Source: Isoetes taiwanensis (Eukaryota; Streptophyta; Lycopodiopsida; Isoetales; Isoetaceae). From it: 64,000 nt of DNA. Every line of letters begins with the position of its first letter. Position 1 is the first letter of the stretch. The position numbers were made by a program, and so were the translations under genes. The notes below the pieces were generated by a model. It did not search any database. It saw only the letters and a list, made by a program, of their open reading frames with translations, and had not been told where the DNA came from. The DNA is taken from contig JAJEKV010000165.1 of NCBI GenBank assembly GCA_021234155.1, forward strand, positions 1,036,001-1,100,000, written 5' to 3'. Shown here piece after piece: positions 22,714 through 34,690 of this stretch.

Positions 22714-23100
22714 AGGTTATGAATTGACGATGTCTCCTAATCAGAAGCAGCAGTTGACAATTGGTGTACTGCCCACAATAAATTGAGTTGTATGGCTTGT
22801 AAGTCTTTTAACAGATACCAACAAGAGTGAGCTTAATACACAGAAGAACAAGTTTATCCTATTTTATCCTATCTTTGATGGACATAGAGAAACCACATTT
22901 TACATGTATAAATCATATAACGAATACAGGTTATGGATTGACTTATCTCCTAATCAGAAGCAGCAGTTGACAATTGGTGTACTGCCCACAATAAATTGAG
23001 TTGTATGGCTTCTAAGTCTTCTTTCTTAGATCTAATCTGAATGGTCTAACAGATACCAACAAGAATGAGCTTAATACGCACAAGAACAAGTTTATTGAAG
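22714..23100. repeat. Tandemly duplicated 3' flank of the dirigent gene
   Basis: About 140-170 bases are present twice, at 22,714-22,855 and 22,926-23,100, sharing cctaatcagaagcagcag, cacaataaattgagttg and ataccaacaaga. The copy nearer the gene holds the dirigent polyadenylation signal. The intervening sequence is 70 bases. Confidence 0.85.
23091..23096 (-). terminator. Polyadenylation signal of the dirigent gene
   Basis: AATAAA on the minus strand, 26 bases past the end of the dirigent reading frame. Confidence 0.6.
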
Positions 23101-23121
23101 CAAGACCAGATCTAGAACAGA

Positions 23122-23652
23122 TCAAAAGAAAGTAGGAACAACAAGGTGGGTATCAAACAAGGCAACGCTATCAGGAATATCGAGGTAAGTGGTGGTATAA
23201 TTAGCGTAACCAGAGGCCAAACGGAAGTCACCGGTACCACCAACGACAGCGATATGCTTCAAGCCTCCGACGGTCTTGTCGGTACCTTGGAAGGCGATGG
23301 TGCCATTATATTTAGAATTCTGCAACACAGCGCTGAAAACTAAAAATGCATGGTCCACATTGACAGCAGCGATCATGAAGGTCCCCTTTGCGCGCCCGAT
23401 CTCGTTAGCCGTAGTGAAGTTGGGGCCGTCCAGGATCTGATTGTCCATCACAAACACAGATCCGAACTGGGTCGTGTTTGTGTTCCCATTTGGGCCTGCT
23501 ACCCGAACCCCTGTGGAATTTCCAGATGATACCTTGTCGTAGAGCCACATTTTCAAGTGGATCTTTTTGAATGGCTTCTTCGCATCCACTGTTGCTACCG
23601 AAACCAATACCATAATCTGTAGCAGCACCATCACTGCTGTGCTTGCCCTCAT
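23122..23652 (-). CDS. Dirigent protein
   Basis: This intact 176-residue protein belongs to the plant dirigent family, secreted beta-barrel proteins that steer stereoselective coupling of phenoxy radicals in lignan and related pathways, or act in cell-wall defence. Residues 1-24 form a signal peptide (hydrophobic VMVLLQIMVLVSVA, cleavage likely after VDA). Family blocks in order are MWLYDK (35-40), FGSVFVMD plus DGPN (63-77), GRAKG (86-90), VFSAVLQNSKYNGT (105-118) and VVGGTGDFRLASGYA (136-150). Asn45, Asn59, Asn78, Asn116 and Asn151 lie in N-glycosylation sequons. Length and lack of introns are normal for the family. A TATA-like TTATATTTG lies about 65 bases upstream of the ATG and AATAAA follows the stop. 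Substrate and subfamily cannot be told from sequence alone. It is the best-preserved host gene in the window. Confidence 0.96.
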   Translation of the reverse strand: MRASTAVMVLLQIMVLVSVATVDAKKPFKKIHLKMWLYDKVSSGNSTGVRVAGPNGNTNTTQFGSVFVMDNQILDGPNFTTANEIGRAKGTFMIAAVNVDHAFLVFSAVLQNSKYNGTIAFQGTDKTVGGLKHIAVVGGTGDFRLASGYANYTTTYLDIPDSVALFDTHLVVPTFF

Positions 23653-23713
23653 TTTCGTTCAAAATCAAAATTTGCGCTCTGAAACTGATACAGCAACTGC
23701 GCAAATTAAACTC

Positions 23714-23722
23714 AAATATAAC
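23714..23722 (-). promoter_or_regulatory. Probable TATA element of the dirigent gene
   Basis: The minus strand reads ttatatttg, about 62-70 bases before the start codon, a sensible distance for a short 5' UTR. Confidence 0.4.
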
Positions 23723-23739
23723 TTAGATAGAACCTGTTA

Positions 23740-24430
23740 AGTGCGGGAGCGCCCCATATATCGGACACCGTCATGTTATAGCCATGGGCATATCCGTGGT
23801 ATATCCATGTCTTTAGCATGTTATAGCCACGCCAAAAAAAAATTACACCGTGTTTTTCATGGAAGCGGATTTTTTACCATTTAAGACTGGCTATAACTTA
23901 CCCACGTCCCACATTTACCGCGATGGGTGTCGTGTCTGTATTGCATACCTAGGTGGATTAAAAAGTGTTTCTCTCCAACACACGGCCCCATTGTATAATA
24001 ATGGCGAGCTCACATGCAATCGCCTACTTTGAACAAATCCATGGGTCTAAACTCTAAAACAGAGGCTCAAGGCGGATCTTTTATTTCTTTTTAGCACTTT
24101 TTGTTCTTGCTTAGCAGCACATGGACATTAATTAAGCATATGCCCTATCCATGTGGTCCCACCATAAGTAAAGCCTGCACTTCTCCAACTTGTGGAGATG
24201 GGCATTACTCAATTGGGAGAAATAACTTTAGTGCTCGATTTTGACCTGTTCAATGAGATGCTTTATATATGCGAAGATTGATGTCAATTGCTTGTGTTTG
24301 AAGGGTGTTAAAGGCATCACTTGTGCATAACTTGTGTTCTACGAAGAATCGTCCTCAATATGCTGTTTGATTTGGCTATTATAATATTTTAATTTGGTTA
24401 TTATAATATCGCATATCTTAAAGATGGGTA
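23740..24430. other. No gene recognised
   Basis: Intergenic sequence between the dirigent promoter and the tandem array. An A run at 23,834-23,842 is the only notable feature. Confidence 0.5.
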
Positions 24431-24439
24431 GATAGTATT

Positions 24440-24785
24440 TCCTACATCGACCATATGACAGCATCCCATAGGGCCAATCATATAATAGCATCCCATAAGG
24501 ATATAAAATCCCATACGGATATATGACAGCATCCCATATAGGGTCAACCATATGACAATATCCCATAGATAGATAGATAACATTTTTTACGTCATGCTAT
24601 ATTGGTAACATCCATGAGGACGTTTGACGGACCCCAGAGACCATATAACAACATCCCATAGGGATATATGATATATGGTAGCATCTTATAAGGTCAACCA
24701 CACGACACCCCCAATGACCATATAACAACATCCCATAGGGATTATGATATATGACAGCATCCCATAAGGTCAACCATATGATAGC
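24440..24785. repeat. Tandem minisatellite of a catccca-rich unit
   Basis: Degenerate units built around atatgacagcatcccata and gggtcaaccat recur about eight times, with irregular spacing from some 25 to 60 bases. The array abuts the Helitron-like terminus at 24,786. The short frames translated across it are products of the repeat. Confidence 0.75.
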
Positions 24786-24818
24786 AGTAGTAACGATGGC
24801 CAGTGTTGCTGGGCATAA
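24786..24818 (-). mobile_element. Degenerate Helitron 3' terminus
   Basis: The minus strand has GCCCAGCAACACTGGCC followed by atcgttactac, a worn version of the hairpin plus CTAG found at 10,932, 25,749 and 58,878. The terminal CTRR is mutated to CTAC. Confidence 0.5.
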
Positions 24819-25748
24819 GTTGAAAAAAAGAGGTCAAATCAAGCATTTGTTTATGCATTTGACGATCCTTTCTTAACCTCTTAGTAAGAAAAGAAATAAT
24901 AAGTTATGTCTTCTTATATTTGTGCTTGAATTGCTAGAGTTTCATTCGTTTAGCAATAAAATGTGCCAAGAATAGGTATTTTGTATGATAATCTTGAAAA
25001 GAAGTACACATGAGGAAGTGCTAGGCATTCGCATTGAAGTGTGGTGACCATAATCTAGAGATGTAAAGTATTAATGGTATTAGCATGTTTTAAGGCTGTC
25101 AAACAAAATTTGTCAACAATTAAGTCTACAAACATCTTTAAATTCGTAATTAAAATGATTGTCTTAGTTATAATGATTTTAATCCTTCCTAATTGATGCC
25201 AACATTTTGAGCTATGTTATCATTGTTGTATAGTCCTTAAATGATGTACACATTTTGCCAAAGTCCAATATTGCTCAAACTTTTGATGGACGTTTAGTAT
25301 TGAAGGAACTCTGTTCATGTGCATGTACGTAAATGATTAAATAAGCCATGTATTTGTCTCCACTGCAATGATTTCATCAACGGTGCTGGATTGTGAGTTT
25401 CTAGAAGCACATAATAATGAAGACAGCTTGTAGAAACATTCACATATGTAAAGCTTGAAGCAAAACATTCCTTATGATATGAGGTCACACAATTATGGTG
25501 ATGTTCTCATGCACAACATCCACAGAACAACATCCACATAAGTTATTTGCTTATCTAGGTATATGTTTGAATAAATGCTCATATGAGCCCAGGTTCAATG
25601 CTTGAGAGCATAGAATATTTTAGTTTCATCTTCCGTCACCTCTATTTCTCTAAGAGAGGTGTGCCTCTATTTCCATTTCTCCAAGAGAGATGTGCATACT
25701 ATATTGTTACCTATGGTCTACAAAGGTTGTTCCTAAATATACAAATGA
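24819..25748. other. No gene recognised
   Basis: AT-rich sequence with no supported frame, between a degenerate and an intact Helitron end. Confidence 0.5.
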
Positions 25749-26356
25749 CTAGTAACAGTGCCCAGCGTTGCTGGGCATATGTTGGCAATATAAGGTCAAT
25801 GGGGCCTTTGCACTCAAATCAAGATCTTACTTGCTAACCATCTAGTCATGAGGCACACATCCACTATAACTTCCACGAATTTAAACCGAACCCCTTCTAA
25901 TCTGACTATTTTCACATCATAGTTGACGCTTCCATATGGGCAACACTAAGTGTTGTTTCAAGTAATCAAGGATAATATAAGTTCTTAGGAATGGTGCCCA
26001 ATATTTCTGCGCAATGTTTGGGTTTTTATACATTCCATTGTCCAATTTTGATAATAGAAAAATTGCCTGGCATTGTTAGCAACACTGTTGCAAATGAAAC
26101 GGGAGTGTTGCAGAACTCTCGTTTCAAAGATTCCCTTCAAAAAAACACCATGCTCTAAAAAATGACCATTTTTAGAGTAACTGAAAATTTTCTAGAGGTT
26201 CAGGTTTTTTTTTTCCTGCATTTTGACACCCCATTAAGTGTCAAGTTTGTATTTTTGAAATGCCACAACTCAAAACTGGCAAAATCTAGACATGAATGTA
26301 CAATCTCTGAAAGTAAGACTTCAAAAAACAGTTTACCTTCCAGAGAAAGGAGAAAT

Positions 26357-26680
26357 GTATTTCCGAATACACTTTGCACGTATTCCTAATACAATTTGTT
26401 TTAGAAACCAAAAAGTGTATTCGAATACACTTTGATAAAACCAAAAGCCAAAAGTGTATTCCTTTTGTTTTCCACAAAAATGCCTTTTTTCAAATACAAT
26501 TTGTCCAGAAACAAGCTTTCTCAATTCGAAACCAAAAGTGTATTCCGGAATACACTTTGGCTTATGTCTTAAGGAGAAAGTGTATTCGAATACACCACAC
26601 TTCACAACTTCTCTTTGTTGGCATTATACATACTTGGGTTCTAGAAAACCAAAAGTGTATTCCTAAGGAATACACTTTTT
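26357..26680. repeat. Palindrome cluster 1 (GTGTATTCCGGAATACAC and variants)
   Basis: At least six palindromic units occur, some with the full centre (26,538-26,555), some with centre TTCGAA (26,419, 26,581) and one with CCTAAGG (26,656). Flanks are usually A-rich on the left and T-rich on the right, so the dyad is longer than 18 bp. The short translated frames here are by-products of the repeat. Confidence 0.85.
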
Positions 26681-29569
26681 TCCCTTGTTTTCCAAAAAAT
26701 GCCTTTTTTTGTATGGGTCCCAATCATTCTTTCTATTCTATTCAATGAGCCTTAACCTCCCGGAGGCTAAGGCTAATCATACCCATTATCAATCAATGGG
26801 AAGCCACGAGGAACCATGCCAATGATAGGATTTAGTCCAGTTTGTAAAAGACCAACAGAGGCAGTATGTTTAAACACATCAACGGACATGAAAAATTCAT
26901 ATCGGTCTAGATAGTTCATTACAATAGTTTAATATGGTAAAAATAGAGCTTTTATGGACCTATCAGAACTTCACGTATGACAGCGCTTTTGTACATGTCT
27001 GATTAGTATGTAAATTGAATAGTATGTAGAAGATGCATCCAGCAGACATTTATGGAATCGTTCCTTCAATTATTCTAATGCAAGTTAAACATACTAGCAC
27101 CAACAGATGTTCAGCAAATGAGCAATCAGAAGTGTTTAATGCGTACACCGTTATGGATATACGTGCATATTAACTAGAAAATGAGGAGCATATGTGCCAC
27201 CAGAATGTGCATATACAAATGGGATTGATTCCAAAAACTGTTTTATTATGTAACCAGCGAGTTGTGCATGACGAAACTTAATTTTCATACTTCTTTCTGT
27301 GCATGACAATCCATATGCCTTAATGTGTTAAATAAGCAAGAATAAGCTAAATTCTTAGCAAAAAAGAAATAGATGCATCAACTGCGTCACGTATCTGGGT
27401 AGTTTAGAAGAAAGTATAGAGGAAAAATTCCACTTACAGTAGATTCTTTTATTTGCAAACATATGTTCACATGCTTGGCCATTTTTAAGCAGCAGCTAGT
27501 TAATGTGCAACCCAATTATAGGAGGCCTTCCCATCACAAAAATTTTAGACTATACTGGTCTGAGATGCTACAGCATGCATAAATAATGCAAATGTATTCT
27601 ATATTTTTTCCAGACAAACACAGCATATATTCAAAATTGCACAAATCAAAAGATAGAAATATCATAATGTCTTAAGCCACAAACAATTTTGTGTAAGGGT
27701 ATACACTTCAGGAGAATTTCAGGAAGCTATCCAAGACAGAAATTAAGTTTCTACACTTCCATGCGTGCTTTTTCCATGCACAAAGAGAGCAGCTCAAATG
27801 ATGGCATTATTTCATAAAAGTCATAACTGTGTAATTACCTAGTTATGTATGCCAAAGCAAAGTTCATTCTTAGACATGCATAGACGAGCATCATGAGATA
27901 AAAGCAATAGGGATGCATCGTACGTAGCATCCACACCTTACAAAACAATGTAGTTGCAAAAAACTTCCATGTTAGATACCTTGATGTCACAAATCACGAA
28001 ATTGCAACATGTAATTTAAATGTTTCAATGATCAAGATGGAGACATCATAAATAAACGGGTTTAATGTGCATATTCTTGCAAAAATGCCATGATATAGAC
28101 ACTGAATATGCCCTTAAGCCTTCTAGAAGTTTGTGACCATCAAATGCGTTTTGACCGAAGTACCAGCCTGGTTAGCACAAAAACATTAGTCCTGACATGC
28201 AAAAGTTAACAAAATAGGACAATATGTTCTATCTTTTACCTTTTAAGAAATGATGCAGACACTGGAATCTATTTTATTGTCTGCCACACCTTTTTAAGAC
28301 TGCAAAGATTAACATTAATTGTAATGCAACGGTCGGTACAAACCAAGCTTCAATGCAGGCACTACAGGTAGAACAAATATAGATTCAACAATTGCATCTG
28401 ACAATAAGCAGCCCACGCTTTTGAAACCCACAGAATAATCCCACAGAATAATCTTATTAATCCCACAGAATAATCTTAGTATTACTAGATTTATCCATTG
28501 GTTGTCATATTTGACATTCCAGCAGTGTACATCATCATGTAATATCCAGATATGATACACCATTATTATTTCCTTAATTAGAGACCCTGTAAAAAACCAA
28601 GAAGTGAATCTGTAGCAGGCCTTCTAGACTGTCTAAGAGATCCATATAAATGAACATGAGAGTGTACGAAATATTTTAATAAAAAGTCTAGATGCTCCAT
28701 ACATATTCTGGGGGGTCCGCGTAACAGAAAATTACCAGATATTTGGCTTAATCTCCTACTCTTTAAAGTTTGGATCATGTTTGGAGTTTACAAACCAAAC
28801 CAAAGTCTGCCATAGGTTGTTTTCTACGAAAGCCGTAAACATTTCCTTACAAAGAATATCTATTATTTTGAAGTAAACCAAAAAGTATGACAAGATCATA
28901 ACCATGTACTAAAGCTTCCTGTTAATTGAGATTAAAGAACCATTCCCAAAGCAGTGTAGGGAGTTCGTGTGGCAGCACCTTACTCAATGTGTTTTACTGC
29001 CCTGTAATCTTCAAAGTTTCAACTATTTTTCATGTGCAAACTATAGTCTGAAAATAAACTGTTTACCTTGTCCAAATGGCAAAATCTAACAGCAGCAAGT
29101 AACAATGAAATCAAACAAAGAAATACCTCTTCCGATGCTGGGCCAAAGACTTGCAACAATACCTGGGCTCAGAAATCACAGACTTGCAGCGGGATGAAGT
29201 CACAGCTCAGAAATCCGGCTTCCCTGAATGGGCTTGATCTCATCTTTTGCCGAATCCGGCTGTAACTTCTGCCCCATGCTATAAATCTTGTTGCTTGCTC
29301 TCATCTTCTGCAGAATCCGCAGAGCTCTGTGCCTATCCGACCAGCAAAAACGCCCAGCAAAATAACGGCCAAGACCAAAGACTTTTTGTTGAAAAAATTT
29401 TCGGATCGCCCAAAAACGGAGACGATGTACCCAGCAATTGGGTTTCTTGTAGGAGAAACCTAAATACAATCAAGCGCCAAATTCAAATTGGAGGCGCTAA
29501 CTCCCCATAAAGAAATCGCCAAAAAAAACAAGAACTGCCAGGTTTTTTGAAAACCAAATCCTATTCCGG

Positions 29570-30012
29570 AATACAAAGTGTATTCCAGAATAAGATTTCC
29601 TATTTCTTTTTGAACCAATGTCCTGAATCCCTGGTCCCACAAAACAAAACAAAAAATCCTTTTTTATTTTATACCACGATCCTGTATCCCACAAAAAAAA
29701 AAAATCCCAAGGTTGTTGGTTTGTTTTTCTCTTTCGCTAATCCCTTCATTATTTAGAACTATGTTCATGTTTCAATTGCAACAAAAAGATTGCAAGGTCA
29801 TTGCAAATCCGGAAAATTCGAAAAATTGCAAGATCACTGAGGAGTCTCAAAAACTTGTACAGCAAATATGTATTCCGGAATACACTTCGAATTTCGAGCA
29901 AGACCAAAAGTGTATTCTGGAATACACTTTGACTTTCAAAAAAAGCAAAAGTGTATTCCGGAATACACTTCTGTTATTCTCGAATAGTAAAAGTGTATTC
30001 CGGAATACAATT
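29570..30012. repeat. Palindrome cluster 2 (GTGTATTCCGGAATACAC and variants)
   Basis: Five or more units of the same dyad lie at 29,572, 29,870, 29,912, 29,951 (exact 18-mer) and 29,992. Cluster 2 is about 3 kb from cluster 1 inside the same Helitron body. Spacing between the last four is about 40 bases. Confidence 0.85.
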
Positions 30013-31364
30013 TTGGTACTTTAAAATATTATATCATTAAAAAATGTCTCATTGTAACCTAAAAGTACGTTTTTTGGAAAACAATCCAAGCTAACAAAAT
30101 GTTGTGTAGGACGTACTCTTAAATTAGGGGTTTTCTCTAACAACACACTTCAGGTAGATTCTAACTGTTAGGAAAAGTGTCACTTTGACATAGTCAATTT
30201 TATCTTTGCACAAAAAAATGAGTGATTTTGGGGTGGTCAAAATGCATTTTTATGCCAAAAATAAAAATTTTACCCCATTTTAGCTCTTTTTTTGAAAAAA
30301 AAAAGAATCTTCGAGGAATATTCCTTTTGCTCCCGTTTCAATGATTCCCTCCCGTTTCTATTGCAACTCTGTTTAGCCCAATTCGTTTGATATAACGATA
30401 TTATATAGCTTGTGATCTAGAATGGAGGCATTTGTAAATTCAAGATGATGAAAGTTGTTCTTGTAAGTGTCATTTCACTAAGTGATTATGCAGGAGTAGA
30501 TATAAGTTGTAAGTATCATAATGATCTTCTATTTTTGCTATTTTACCATGGAATTTTAACATCTCCAATGTATAATTTGGTTTTGCATTGGTCATTCAGC
30601 AAACACTTGACTCAAATAAAGAATTCCAAAAGTAAAATTAAGTGTATCAGGCTTCCAATAAGTACATATAAGATAAGTGATGCAATAAGTCAATGTTCTA
30701 TTCAAGAAAGTTGGAATGGTGCATCAGTCAACATCTTTAGCCTGAACTAATCTGAAATGGCATAACTTTGAAGTTCTAAAAAACCATTTGAGCTTCAACG
30801 CACAAATTCTTATAATTTAACTTCTTTAATACTCATAAGGCTTGTGAAATGGATGCATTTTGTCATTGCACATGTTATATTTGAATTTAGACTTTTTTTC
30901 TACAAACTGAACAACCATATCCACACTTGAGTCACATTAATATTAATGGGCATGGTGGTATTGCCTTGTAAGAATTAACACTGATTGAAGAAATAAAGTT
31001 ACAAAGAATAATAAACTAAAACAGTCTGATAGTATGGGTGCCAAGTTGCTTTAAGGGTACTCCTTTCCCTATAGCATAGGGATTATCTCTACCCCATAAA
31101 GGAGCAGCTTACACCATCTAAAAAGTGGCTGCAAAACTGGGTTGTGATTTTATTGTAGAGGTATGTGTGATGTACTTGGAATATGCCTCTCGGGAAGAGA
31201 ATAAGAGGAAGAAATATCAAAGATATTGCCTATCCTTAACCCCATTGTGATTCATGTGTTGTGCTGGCTAGACCTCAGCCCGTTGATGCGTTTGTCTAAG
31301 AATGGGTCACAACAACTGCAGAAAATGAATGAAAAGGTCTATAAGACTTAATTATATGATGTGA

Positions 31365-31709
31365 TCAGTAGTCAAGAATGCTGAGAATGAATAACGTTTT
31401 AAGAATCCTAATCCACACATCTATACCTAATGACATCGACCATTGTTCCTTCTGATTTTCAGGACGAGGATTATATACCAAATCTAGCTGTTGCATCAGT
31501 TGTCTGCCCCGCACTTCTGCATCCTTTTTAGTCTTGACATGTTGCTCATGCACCTCTCCAAAAAATAATTGCATCCCATCTTTGCCATCTGCTGCATGGC
31601 TGCAATTATTGAGGATGCCATAGTGGAGAAGCATCAAAAGAGGAGAGCGAGCTTTACGTAAAGTCAATACGCAATTCACTTTACCTCTAGAGACGTAGCA
31701 TAACTGCAT
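31365..31709 (-). CDS. Hypothetical frame, possible captured exon
   Basis: The middle of this 114-residue frame (GMQLFFGEVHEQHVKTKKDAEVRGRQLMQQLDLVYNPRP, in part) has the composition of a real coding exon, while both ends look like non-coding read-through. I cannot name a family. It lies inside the predicted Helitron on the same strand, so it may be a captured host fragment. Confidence 0.3.
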   Translation of the reverse strand: MQLCYVSRGKVNCVLTLRKARSPLLMLLHYGILNNCSHAADGKDGMQLFFGEVHEQHVKTKKDAEVRGRQLMQQLDLVYNPRPENQKEQWSMSLGIDVWIRILKTLFILSILDY

Positions 31710-32840
31710 TCTATACTACTATTCGTATCATATACCAACCTTCATGCCTGCCATAGAATCAACAAAATAAGCATCAATGGCACAGAAAAGAGATGTTATT
31801 GTAATTAACAGATAGAACCTTACAGGAGAAATGCTATCTCTCTTATACAATAAAGATTTATAATTAATTATTGTCCAAGCTTACCCTATGTATAAGAGTT
31901 CAACCACTGCCCAAGGATTTCACAACGTGTGGACAATCTGTGTAAAAAAAATTATTTTTTGCAGAGATATTTCCCCTTGCCTTTTACCAGAGGCCATGAT
32001 CCCTTATATATGCAAATGGTTGCAGAACATGGATGAGTATAGGATCTTACCACAAAGAACCAAGAGATTGTTTGTTGGTTGCCAGTCAACATGCCATAAT
32101 CCAGTGCTCGAATTTAGGCTGGAGCACAGAAGCCAATCCCTTAGAGTTGAAATGATGATAACATTGGCGATCTGCAAATGATAAAAAAAAATGGCATGAG
32201 CATTTATGGCGGTTCTCCTCATGCATAAACAAAAGCTTGTAGCTATTAAATCTGCTTCTATATAGAGTCTGTTTCTCTGTACCAAAGGATAAATCAAAAC
32301 AATTGTTTTGAAGGTATGTTTACAGGAACCAGAGATTCTTTACCTGCTATCATCTGTAGAGGCATGAGAAGCAGAGATCGATGCACAAGAAGCAGAGGTC
32401 AAGTCTATCTATGGTTGTTGCTGTGCTTTTCCTCTATGATCGTTGCTGTACTTTTCCTTCCGCTACAGTAAATTGTAGTCGCTGACTTAACTTGGGTTGA
32501 ACCTCCCCGGGATAAGGTGACGTTGGTCTCCTACTGTAACAGATGGACTACAAAACTTGGCTACTGCAATTAGACTTGGCTGTGGATTGGATCCTTCCAG
32601 TATGCTGAAGAGGCGGCCATGGCTTATGAGGTAGGAGCAAAACAAATCTGAGGAGCTTCTTTCACAGAAGCGAGCTTTGCCAAGCCGCCCAATCCTCCCT
32701 AGCCCTATGATGCCTTCGCAAAAAACCACACCCGATCTAGGGCGTGATCTCGACCGTCTGGTGTGTTAGATCAAATTTGGGCCGTCCGATTTAGGGCGAC
32801 AAACAAAACAGACAAACACTAAAATTTTATTATAAGCTGA

Positions 32841-34270
32841 TGGAACATTGTTGTGCTTCACTGAGCTGTGCCCTACCGACTGCAGTAATATCTCTAAGCT
32901 ATCTGAAGGTAACTGAGCAGATGTCTCCGTAAGAGTGACGGTAGATTGGACCGTGCGGAGCCTGACCAACAGTTCTGAGGGCATGCAATGGAACCGAGCA
33001 CCAATTCTGTCCAAGGCTGCAATTGAAGATGCAGTAGAAGCTGATTGCATGAGGATAGAACACTGGGGCCCAAAGAAAGGGGCCGCCTGAAGATAGGGCT
33101 CAATTGTGGGGTCATAAGGCTTATCAGAGAATGGCATGGGCACCCTAATGAGATTCTTTGCTTTGCGGGTCTCCCTGGCCATGCGCTTGACCTTATGGGT
33201 CATTTTGACGCTATAGTAGACAGGACCTGAACTGGGTAACGAATTTGAAATAACTGGACGAAAATAGGAACAGGCCAAGACAAGTAGAAACAGATAGGGG
33301 AATAGAGAGCGATATAGCTGGGCAGTGAAATCAATCAAACATAACCAAAGCAGACCTGGGCCTTCGATAGGAGGCTGCAGAGACAGGTGACAAAACCAGA
33401 CCTGGGCCGCAGAAGCAAGTTCAATTGTGCTAGCCAAACCGGAGCCTGAAGCCTTGAATCTGAGTGCTAGGAAAGTTGGATCGACCTACTGGAGAAAAAA
33501 CTGGGGTGAACTGGATCCCAAGCGAAAACGACCTGCCTTGATGCCTAGATGCTGGAAAAGTTGGATCGACCTGCAAGAAACGAGCCCCTGGAAACCGAAT
33601 CGGCCTTGAACTGGCGTTGGAGCCTCTGCTACTGCTTCAAAGGCTGGCGCCCAAGCGCTAAGATTCTGAGGCGGCACCCAGAAGCCTAGATGCTGAGGTG
33701 GCGCCTAGAAAGGATAGAGCCCATGCAAGAATAATCACTACAACGAGAAGATGTAAATAGCATCCAAATTCAAATAAATAACAATAAAAACTTCAAAGAA
33801 CATATCTAGTGCAGATGGGCTTGCCAGGAAAATTTGCTATCAACTGGCCCCAAAAATAGAAATTTTGATAGGGCTTTTGTGCCTGAGTGCTGCTGCAGTG
33901 ACGTCTGAAATACCAAGAGATGGCCGCCATAGCCAAATCAATAAATCATTTAGAATCAATCAATCGCTCTGCCATATCATGTTTGAAAGAAACATAGATG
34001 GAAAGCCTTTGCCAGATTGCACCACCATAGCCATCACAGTAGAGGGCAAAGAGAGCCTGCAAAGATATTTTGACTTGATGCTTGCCAACCCAGAATTAAC
34101 ATTTATGCAAGCAGTAGCACACTTAATGCTATGAGCCAATGTCCTTTGCATATTCAAGCTCTCCATCAATAGGATTAATATCCCGCGCACTTGATTGACT
34201 CTTCTGGTTAAACGAAGCAACTATTCCAGAATCAAAAGGGACCCGAACTTTGTCAATGCCATCAATACGA
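32841..34270. other. No gene recognised
   Basis: Several open frames (33,437-32,766, 33,865-34,134) have no recognisable domain. A phrase tggatcgacct recurs at 33,479 and 33,563, so part of this sequence is an old local duplication. Confidence 0.45.
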
Positions 34271-34690
34271 ATATGTAGCAAAATAACAGGGGGTTCCAGG
34301 GGGATTTGATATAGATATAATTCTTGAAACCATAGACCATATCCCTAAAACAATTCAATGGGTTATTATAAAAAAAAACATAGATTTAAGATAAAAAATA
34401 GTCACATTAGCTCACTGGTTAGATTGGTTAAAGTAGTCTTATTAGGACATTGAGTTATTTTGGTAGAGGTTCGAATCCCCGTATTTCATATTCTAAAAGC
34501 TTAAGCGAAACCGTATAGAGGCTCGATATACCATCAAAACCTTAGGCAAACTCGTATTCGACATCTTAAAATCATAGGCGTCCCCAATCATAATTGAGCA
34601 TAATCGCCAGAGGTGTCCAGAGGCTCCAACATACGAAAATGTCGGATTGATATCCGCCCACCGGGTGCACCTCGTTTAGAATATGTAGCA
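34271..34690 (+). repeat. 413-bp-type interspersed repeat with tRNA-like boxes, copy 2
   Basis: This is the inverted copy of the repeat at 17,321-17,767. It starts ATATGTAGCAAAATAACAGG and ends in ATATGTAGCA. The A box lies at 34,408-34,418 and the B box GGTTCGAATCC at 34,468-34,478, about 60 bases apart, close to tRNA spacing. Pieces of the same ends occur at 40,286, 41,143 and 42,045-42,130. Confidence 0.75.

Larger units (their letters stand above)
25749..32840 (-). mobile_element. Probable complete non-autonomous Helitron (7.1 kb)
   Basis: On the minus strand the 5' end is TC at 32,840 followed by a TTATAATAAAA stretch and a GTTTGTCTG segment, as in plant Helitron 5' ends. The 3' end at 25,749 is hairpin GCCCAGCAACGCTGGGC, 8 bases, then CTAG. 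Flanks are A (5') and T (3'), the required AT target. No Rep/helicase coding sequence is seen inside, so it would need help in trans. The interior holds two clusters of an 18-bp palindrome and a few unassigned short frames. Pairing of these two ends is inferred from strand, order and flanks. Confidence 0.6.

Noticed and set aside
26286-26748. Frames repeating KCIPEYTF or KVYSGIHF on both strands
   Set aside because: They arise from the GTGTATTCCGGAATACAC palindrome, which reads similarly on both strands.
26357-30012. CRISPR-like array formed by the palindromes
   Set aside because: Spacing is irregular, units vary, no cas genes exist and the context is a plant nuclear genome.
34408-34478. A functional tRNA gene (A and B boxes)
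   Set aside because: No cloverleaf with paired acceptor and anticodon stems can be drawn; the boxes are part of a repeated element.
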